NCBI GenBank assembly: GCA_038234045.1
Contig: JBBSUX010000118.1
Coordinates: forward strand, 1-10,122
Length of the DNA: 10,122 nt
Direction of reading: 5' to 3'
From: JBBSUX01 sp038234045
Lineage (GTDB): Bacteria > Pseudomonadota > Gammaproteobacteria > Burkholderiales > Burkholderiaceae_C
Made by a program: the position numbers and the translations under genes. Within the stretch, counting starts at the first letter, position 1; every line of letters starts with the position of its first letter. The notes beneath the pieces were generated by a model. It had not been told where the DNA came from. It saw nothing but the letters and a program-made list of their open reading frames with translations, and made no database searches. Below are positions 5,030-10,122 of this stretch, in pieces.

Positions 5030-6234
5030 TACTCCGCCGCACCATCCACCCGCCGTCTGAGCAGCCAGGGCCCGTATCGCAGAGCATAGAGGCCGAACCC
5101 GGCAGACCACAATGCAGCGGCGAGCAACACCTCCTGCACTGTGAAAACCGGCGCAATCAGCGGCGCTGCCACCCGCCCCAACGCTGCCGCCAATACCAGC
5201 AGATAACAAGCGATATCTACCCCATCGGCTCGCAATGGCCGACCGGTATGGCCCCGCGCGGTGCGGGTCATCATGCCGATGATGAGACCGCCAGCAGCAC
5301 CGGCAGCCAGTGCATGTACAGCGGCTGAGGGGCCTACCAAACCGAGCGTCTCGGCTGCGCGCAAGCCGAAATGGACGACGACCCACAGGTACGACACGTG
5401 GAGGATCCACACCAGCGGTGTGCGCAATGTGGTCCATGGCCGCCAGCACAACCAGCGCGCGGCCTGGGTTAATCCGCAAAGCAGCAGCAAAAGCATGAGC
5501 GGCGTACCGGATAGCCCGACACCATCGGCAACAAACAGCGCGAAAAGCGCCAGCGTTGCTAGCGCTTCGAGCTTTTCGTGTCGCTTTGCTCCGGCGCCTT
5601 GGATCGCGCTGTTGGTAAAGAGCGGCACCACGCGGCCGGCTATAGCCGATATGACCAGCAGCAACACGTCGAGCCCCAGCTGCACGCCTACCCATGGCGG
5701 AGGATGAATCACCTGCAGTTGCGCCAGGTGAAACATCAACTGCGCCACAAACATGCCCAGCAGGAGCGCGATGAAAAAATAGTTGCGCCGGTTGTGCGCC
5801 CCGATAAACGGCACAGCAAGCGCCACGGCAGCCGCCAGTGGAAAAGCGCAGTTGATAACTGCGGCCAGCCACCCATACGGGGTTACCACGAGGATGCGGC
5901 CGGAGACCCAGAGCGCTATCAGTGCCATAAGGGCCGGGCCATGCAACGTGGGCCGGCCTGACCAGTTACGTCCGGCAGTGAGAAGAAAACCGACAATCAC
6001 CGCCAGCACGAAGCCAAACAGCATTTCATGCGCGTGCCAGAGGGGCCCTGCGAGGTACGGGTGCGGCAGCATGCCCGCAAACTGCAGTGCCCAGAGCGGG
6101 ATCGAAACCGCGGCGAACACGCTGGCGAGCAGATAAAACGGCCGAAACCCGAGCCGCCACAGCACGACGCCTGCTCCACCTTCGGTGGTGCCCGCTTGGC
6201 TGCCGGCGTTATTGCTTGCGGTGCTCTCGCTCAT
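5029..6234 (-). CDS. nnrS: NnrS-family heme/copper membrane protein (NO stress)
   Basis: NnrS is a polytopic inner-membrane protein with heme and copper, linked to denitrification. It eases nitric oxide damage to iron pools and is usually regulated with NO reductases; its exact chemistry is unsettled. This 401-residue protein has the family hallmarks: WRLGFRPFYLLAS (26-38), PLWHAHEMLFGF (H67 and H69 as likely metal or heme ligands), GFLLTAGRNWSGRP, and GRVVPLFTNSAIQG in the middle. About twelve membrane segments fill the rest, and the C-terminus is basic. The ATG at 6234 overlaps the stop of the upstream small ORF as ATGA, which decides the start over a 21-codon in-frame extension. It is the last gene of the probable sdh-norB-orf-nnrS operon, closed by a hairpin at the stop codon. 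Confidence 0.93.
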   Translation of the reverse strand: MSESTASNNAGSQAGTTEGGAGVVLWRLGFRPFYLLASVFAAVSIPLWALQFAGMLPHPYLAGPLWHAHEMLFGFVLAVIVGFLLTAGRNWSGRPTLHGPALMALIALWVSGRILVVTPYGWLAAVINCAFPLAAAVALAVPFIGAHNRRNYFFIALLLGMFVAQLMFHLAQLQVIHPPPWVGVQLGLDVLLLVISAIAGRVVPLFTNSAIQGAGAKRHEKLEALATLALFALFVADGVGLSGTPLMLLLLLCGLTQAARWLCWRPWTTLRTPLVWILHVSYLWVVVHFGLRAAETLGLVGPSAAVHALAAGAAGGLIIGMMTRTARGHTGRPLRADGVDIACYLLVLAAALGRVAAPLIAPVFTVQEVLLAAALWSAGFGLYALRYGPWLLRRRVDGAAE

Positions 6235-6650
6235 GGTTGAGGTTTGGCGGGTTTGCTGGACTGCTCGCGCAGGATCTGCGCACGCTCGACCAGCCACCGC
6301 ATTTGCGCGGCGCCCTGCACGGTCAAGCGGTGCGGAGTGGCGCCAGCGCGCGGCGAAATGGTGCCCGCCATTTCTTTGGCCAGCGCGAGTTGCTGTGGGG
6401 AGGCATCCGAGAGCAGCGCCATCAAGAGACTCTCCAGAGCGATCATGCGCACCTTCAGCTGGACGATCTCGGCATTGGTCTGCGGCGGCCCATCAACGTA
6501 GGTGCGCTCGGCGCGGGTCTGCGTCGATGCAGCGTCGACGGAGGCATGCGGAGGCTCCACGTCAGGTATCTCGCCGCCTTCATTGGCCCAGCGGGAGATG
6601 GCCTGCTCGCGTAAGGTTGTGCGGTCGGTATCGTTGGGATCATTTGACAT
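6231..6650 (-). CDS. small conserved-looking soluble protein of unknown function
   Basis: The product has 139 residues and no signal peptide or membrane segment. It opens MSNDPNDTDRTTLREQAISR followed by WANEGGEIP. A low-complexity linker (about 32-60) leads to a helical stretch, NAEIVQLKVRMIALESLLMA (about 61-80), that may form a coiled coil. It ends in a region with SPRAGATPHRLTVQGAAQMR and LVERAQILRE. I have seen small proteobacterial proteins with a similar SPR-G-TPH-LT...AAQM..LVERAE ending, but know no function. The gene is 83 bp after norB, and its stop overlaps the nnrS start by ATGA, so it is probably translated together with nnrS and may serve it or the NO reductase. I chose ATG 6650 over an in-frame TTG at 6689; neither has a strong Shine-Dalgarno. 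Confidence 0.75.
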   Translation of the reverse strand: MSNDPNDTDRTTLREQAISRWANEGGEIPDVEPPHASVDAASTQTRAERTYVDGPPQTNAEIVQLKVRMIALESLLMALLSDASPQQLALAKEMAGTISPRAGATPHRLTVQGAAQMRWLVERAQILREQSSKPAKPQP

Positions 6651-6733
6651 GGCAAGGTCTCGGCCAGAAGGTAAAAGAAGGGGTAGCAAGTGTGGCGTTG
6701 CTGCCGGAGCTCAGACGGTACAGCCGAGCAAGC

Positions 6734-9112
6734 TCAACGCGCAAGTGCTCTGGTAGGGACGATGGGCGATGGGGCGATGGAGAGCGAAGGCATGTCGGCG
6801 CCTTCCTCGGGGGTCGGCGCGTTGTTCCGGTCCAACCAGACGCCGCGCCAGCCAAGCAGGCATGCCATCACCAGCGGCACTGCACCGAACAGGATAAACA
6901 CCACGTCGCCGGGCATTCGCAGCCACTCGATCAGGTGGGAGCGCTCACTGCCGATGAAATCGAAGCTGCGGGCATGCCAATAACCATGCTCCAGCACGTC
7001 CCAGACCTGCAGCACGCCGCCGGGGAAGAGACTCAGCCCAATCATCATCGCCAGCCCGATGTTGACGCCCCAGAAAGCCACACGCACGCATTTTTCGATG
7101 GCGACCCAGCGCGCATCGGTACTGGTCTGCCGCAGCACGAAAACCATCAATGCAATAGCCAGCATGCCGAAGACGCCCATCAAAGCGCCGTGTCCATGCG
7201 CGGGCGTAAGCAGGGTGCCAACCTCGTAGTAACTCACGACCGGAAGGTTGAGCAAAAAGCCGAACATGCCGGCGCCGACAAAATTCCAGAACCCCACCGC
7301 CATCAGAAAGTAGAAAGTCCAGCGGTGCGGGATGGCGACGGCTTTGCCGCAGTGGTCGCACTGACCCCGGGTTGTGCGCACGAAATCCCAGGCATCAAGC
7401 GTCAGCAGCGTAAGTGGCACCACCTCCAACACCGAGAACATTGCCGATACCGCCATGCTCGCGTTGCTCTGGCCGGTGAAATACCAGTGATGGCCGGTGC
7501 CAATCAAGCCGCCGAGGAAGTACAGGATGGCATCCAGGTAAATCACCCGTAGCGCCACATTGCGCCGGGTCAGCCCGAGCTGGAAGAACGTGAGCGCCAC
7601 CACGGTGGTAACGAAGAACTCGAAGAAGCCTTCTACCCAGAGGTGAATGATCCAGAAGCGCCAGGTATCGACAACCGTGAAATTGGTGCGCGCTCCAAAG
7701 AGCAAAGCCGGGATGTAGAAAACCGGAATGGCCAGCGCCGCCACGAGAAACATGCGCGCAATGGGCCACGCTTCGCCCTGGCGCAGCGCCTTGGGTCGCA
7801 CGAGCATGAAGAGCAATACAAACCACGCGAACAAGCCCGCTACCAGCAACATTTGCCAGATACGGCCCAGCTCCAGGTACTCCCAGCCCTGGTTGCCAAG
7901 CCAGAACCACCAGCCCCCCAGCAGTTGCGCAATACCCAGCCACTCACCCAGCAAACTTCCTGCGATGACAACTGCGAAGGCAACGAAGAGGACATGCGTC
8001 CAGGGTTTCAACCAGCGGGGTTCGGTGCTGCGCAATGACTGGCCCAGAAACAAGGCTGCAGCCACGTAAGCCGTGGCAATCCAGAAGATGGCCAGCTGAA
8101 GGTGCCAAGTGCGCAGCAGATTGCTGGGGAAAATTTTCTCGAGTTGAAATCCGTAGAAGCTGCCTGGGTCTGCCCGGTAGTGGGCAACGCCACCACCAAT
8201 CAGCGTCTGCGCAAGCAACAACACCGACACCACAACGAAGAACTTAACCAACCCCTTCTGACCCGGGGTAGCGCCGCCTGGCAGCATATGCGGATGCACA
8301 TGCTGCCCACGCGATATCCACCCCAAAAAGTCGAACTTGCCGAATGCAAGCAGCACCACCGCGATGCCGGCCAGCAGCACGGTAAGGCTCAGCGCACTCC
8401 ACAAAAGCGCGCCAGAAGTGGGCACGTTGCCAACGCTGGGGTCATACGGGAAATTGTTGGTATACGAATAGGTTTCACCGGGCCGGACCGCCACCGAGGC
8501 CCACGCGGCCCACATCACAAACGCAGTGAAGTGGCGCAACTCTAGCGGGTCGGTGATGAGATCTGCCTTCAACCCTCCGTTGCGGGCGGGATCGTGAAAG
8601 TAGGCAGTCCAGTGATTGATCTGCTCGCGATAAGCGGCCGCCTGCCCATCCAGGAAAACCAGCGTGTCCGTAGCGGGGTCGTACCGGTTCGTTTTTTGCA
8701 GCGCAACCACTTCGCCCTGCACCGCTCCACGTTGGATGGGTGTGAGTTGCGAAACCGGTACCCCGTAATGCTCTTGGGCCAGCATCTCGCTGGCCTGCAC
8801 GCCCATGCGGTGCAAAGCTTCGGCGGAAAAGTCCGGCCCCAGATAGGCGCCGTGGCCCCAGATGCTGCCATTGGCCATGAGCCCGTAGCGCAGGAAAACC
8901 TCTTGCCCATCCCTCACATCGTCGCCAGTGAAGACCGTCGCACCGCGCGTATCCACCACCTGCGCTGGAATCGGCGGCGCATTGCGGTAGGCCATGCGCG
9001 TGACGAGCAGCAACCCCCCGAAGCCGAAGATCATCACCAGCACGATGGTGCGCACCCACCAGGGCGAAAGCGGCCCGTCGTCGGGGGTAACCGGAAGTGC
9101 GGCTTCGCTCAT
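6734..9112 (-). CDS. norB: quinol-dependent nitric oxide reductase (qNOR), single subunit
   Basis: The enzyme reduces two NO to N2O with electrons from quinol, in the inner membrane. The 792-residue protein has the qNOR layout. A first membrane helix (about 20-38) is followed by a periplasmic region (about 45-230) resembling NorC but without any CxxCH heme c site. A heme-copper-oxidase-like core of about 12 helices follows. Ligands visible: H337 (RTWH, low-spin heme), H490 and E494 (HLWVEGFFE, the FeB site with its glutamate), H541/H542 (GTGHHWYFTG), and H639/H641 (TPAHGHG). The reading frame is intact. The start at 9112 overlaps the sdhB stop by ATGA and gives the usual N-terminus; a 33-codon upstream extension lies inside sdhB. 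A CDHC pair (C585, C588) lies in a loop between helices and is not something I recall in well-studied qNORs. The gene is also called norZ. Confidence 0.95.
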   Translation of the reverse strand: MSEAALPVTPDDGPLSPWWVRTIVLVMIFGFGGLLLVTRMAYRNAPPIPAQVVDTRGATVFTGDDVRDGQEVFLRYGLMANGSIWGHGAYLGPDFSAEALHRMGVQASEMLAQEHYGVPVSQLTPIQRGAVQGEVVALQKTNRYDPATDTLVFLDGQAAAYREQINHWTAYFHDPARNGGLKADLITDPLELRHFTAFVMWAAWASVAVRPGETYSYTNNFPYDPSVGNVPTSGALLWSALSLTVLLAGIAVVLLAFGKFDFLGWISRGQHVHPHMLPGGATPGQKGLVKFFVVVSVLLLAQTLIGGGVAHYRADPGSFYGFQLEKIFPSNLLRTWHLQLAIFWIATAYVAAALFLGQSLRSTEPRWLKPWTHVLFVAFAVVIAGSLLGEWLGIAQLLGGWWFWLGNQGWEYLELGRIWQMLLVAGLFAWFVLLFMLVRPKALRQGEAWPIARMFLVAALAIPVFYIPALLFGARTNFTVVDTWRFWIIHLWVEGFFEFFVTTVVALTFFQLGLTRRNVALRVIYLDAILYFLGGLIGTGHHWYFTGQSNASMAVSAMFSVLEVVPLTLLTLDAWDFVRTTRGQCDHCGKAVAIPHRWTFYFLMAVGFWNFVGAGMFGFLLNLPVVSYYEVGTLLTPAHGHGALMGVFGMLAIALMVFVLRQTSTDARWVAIEKCVRVAFWGVNIGLAMMIGLSLFPGGVLQVWDVLEHGYWHARSFDFIGSERSHLIEWLRMPGDVVFILFGAVPLVMACLLGWRGVWLDRNNAPTPEEGADMPSLSIAPSPIVPTRALAR

Positions 9113-9804
9113 AGCGCTGACTTCGCCATCGTGAGGCGGATGTTCTCGATCGCGCGTGACGGTTTGAGACCCTTCGGGCACACCTCGGTGCAATTCATGA
9201 TGGTCCGGCACCGGAAGAGGCGGTAGACATCGTTGAGATCCTCAAGCCGCTCGGCGGTGGCACGGTCACGGCTGTCGAGGATGAAGCGGTCGGCCTGCAA
9301 AAGGCCGGCCGGGCCAACGAAGGTCTCGGGGTTCCACCAGGATGAAGGGCACTGGCTGGTGCAGCAGGCGCACAGAATGCATTCGTAGAGGCCATCGAGC
9401 TTCGCGCGGTCTTCGGGGGACTGCAGGCGTTCGCGCGCTGGGGGTGGCTCGTCGTTGATCAGCCAGGGCTTGATGGAGTGGTATTGCCGATAGAAGCGCG
9501 TCATGTCGACCACCAGATCCCGTATCACCGGAAAGCTCGGAAGCGGCCGGATGACGATGGTATCGGGCAGATCGCGCAAGCGCGTGATGCAAGCCAGACC
9601 GTTGCGGCCGTTGATGTTCATTGCGTCGGATCCACACACGCCTTCGCGGCAGGATTTGCGCAGGCTCAGAGTCGGGTCCAACGCCTTGATGCGCAGGAGC
9701 GCATCCAGCAGCATCATCTCGTTGGCTAGCGGCTCAAGCTCGTAATCCTGCATGCGCGGCTTTGCGTCGCCCTCGGGGTCGAAGCGGTAGATCGAAAATC
9801 GCAT
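9109..9804 (-). CDS. sdhB: succinate dehydrogenase iron-sulfur subunit SdhB
   Basis: SdhB carries electrons from the flavin subunit SdhA to the membrane quinone site in Complex II. The 231-residue protein has a complete set of cluster ligands. The [2Fe-2S] site is C52, C57, D60 and C72 (SCREGVCGSDAMNINGRNG; the aspartate also occurs in E. coli SdhB). The C-terminal ferredoxin domain carries CILCACCTSQCP (C142, C145, C148, C152), and FRCRTIMNCTEVCPKG completes the [4Fe-4S] and [3Fe-4S] clusters. The SWWNPE tryptophans match the quinone-site region. The ATG at 9804 is preceded by GAGGTG at normal spacing; the longer open frame upstream overlaps sdhD and is not SdhB-like. It lies 64 bp after sdhD with no sdhA between, and its end overlaps the norB start by ATGA. 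Confidence 0.96.
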   Translation of the reverse strand: MRFSIYRFDPEGDAKPRMQDYELEPLANEMMLLDALLRIKALDPTLSLRKSCREGVCGSDAMNINGRNGLACITRLRDLPDTIVIRPLPSFPVIRDLVVDMTRFYRQYHSIKPWLINDEPPPARERLQSPEDRAKLDGLYECILCACCTSQCPSSWWNPETFVGPAGLLQADRFILDSRDRATAERLEDLNDVYRLFRCRTIMNCTEVCPKGLKPSRAIENIRLTMAKSAL

Positions 9805-9868
9805 GGAAGCACCTCGCAGCAAAGTTGCCGGTGTGCCAGTGCGCAGTGCCGGTGAAAAAGAAAGATGA

Positions 9869-10122
9869 CTAGCCGCCGCCCATCCACAGCGTGCGAAGCA
9901 GCCACACGCCAAGTGTGACCAACGCACCGGCAAGAACCGCAAGCGCAGCCACCCGCACTGCGACGGGCCGGGCGTAATCCAGCAGTACGTCGCGCAGGCC
10001 CACCCACATATGCGCGAGCAAGGCCAGCGTTGCGACCGAACCGGCGATGGCAATGTCAGGGCTCAATACCCAGGCGCGCCAGGTTTCGTACGAACCAGCA
10101 CCACTGATGAGCAGATGCAGCA
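9869..10122 (-). CDS. sdhD: succinate dehydrogenase membrane anchor SdhD (C-terminal part, runs off window)
   Basis: Only the last 83 residues are in the window. Two membrane helices are visible, about SPDIAIAGSVATLALLAHMW and VAALAVLAGALVTLGVWLL. The stretch HMWVGLRDVLLDY aligns exactly with HAWIGMWQVLTDY of E. coli SdhD. Its histidine corresponds to heme b ligand H71, and its final D-Y to D82/Y83 near the quinone site. The gene has no start here; an internal TTG at 10066 can look like a start but the frame continues to the edge with SdhD-like sequence (SGAGSYETWRAWV). The C-terminus looks complete, and the gene after it is sdhB rather than the usual sdhA. sdhC would be expected beyond the right edge. 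Confidence 0.9.
   Translation of the reverse strand, partial: LHLLISGAGSYETWRAWVLSPDIAIAGSVATLALLAHMWVGLRDVLLDYARPVAVRVAALAVLAGALVTLGVWLLRTLWMGGG

Noticed and set aside
6185..7552. Long plus-strand open frame (455 codons) opposite norB and the small ORF
   Set aside because: It spans three minus-strand genes and gaps, has a shadow-like composition and no recognisable domain.
9805..9868. Possible sdhA remnant between sdhD and sdhB
   Set aside because: No frame resembles the SdhA C-terminus; the gap mainly shows a repeated CACCGGCA and the sdhB ribosome binding site.

Overview
The window looks like chromosomal DNA of a GC-rich proteobacterium, probably a betaproteobacterium. This rests on the general look of the SdhB/SdhD, quinol nitric oxide reductase, NnrS and SulP sequences, and no taxonomic search was possible. 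It falls into two parts: a mobile, integron-type region at the left end (about 1-1300, plus strand) and a block of respiratory and membrane genes on the minus strand (2279-10122).

Left part. Positions 1-137 are the end of an IS5-like insertion sequence, with the first 23 codons of its transposase reading leftwards off the window. It sits beside a CTAG that fits an IS5-type target site. Next comes a 17-codon open stretch ending inside a well-formed attC recombination site (189-246), which is probably the tail of a gene cassette broken by the IS. A complete integron gene cassette follows (241-658). It encodes one unknown small membrane protein (254-613) and ends in a second attC (608-664). Directly after that attC lies a YefM-YoeB-type toxin-antitoxin pair (743-988 and 982-1248), with its own candidate promoter and a tandem 12-bp operator-like repeat. 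No convincing attC follows the toxin gene, so the cassette array seems to end there. No integrase or attI is visible. A gene for a protein with two PPC/DUF296 domains (1316-2188) follows on the same strand.

Right part, all on the minus strand. Reading in the direction of transcription from the right edge: sdhD (cut by the window end), sdhB, a quinol-dependent nitric oxide reductase, a small conserved-looking protein of unknown function, and nnrS. sdhB/norB and small ORF/nnrS each overlap by an ATGA, which suggests translational coupling. No sdhA lies between sdhD and sdhB, where it usually is. The NO reductase (reduces NO to N2O using quinol) and NnrS (NO-stress membrane protein) form a nitric oxide defence or denitrification group. 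It is fused in layout to a succinate dehydrogenase operon, an enzyme that makes the quinol such a reductase consumes. A hairpin lies at the nnrS stop codon. After a 339-bp spacer come a SulP-family anion transporter with a STAS domain and a tandem universal stress protein, also a likely two-gene operon. This converges on the PPC gene.

The most interesting points are the uncharacterised cassette gene with its two attC sites, the toxin-antitoxin module at the end of the array, the sdhD-sdhB-norB arrangement without sdhA, and the unknown small protein coupled to nnrS.
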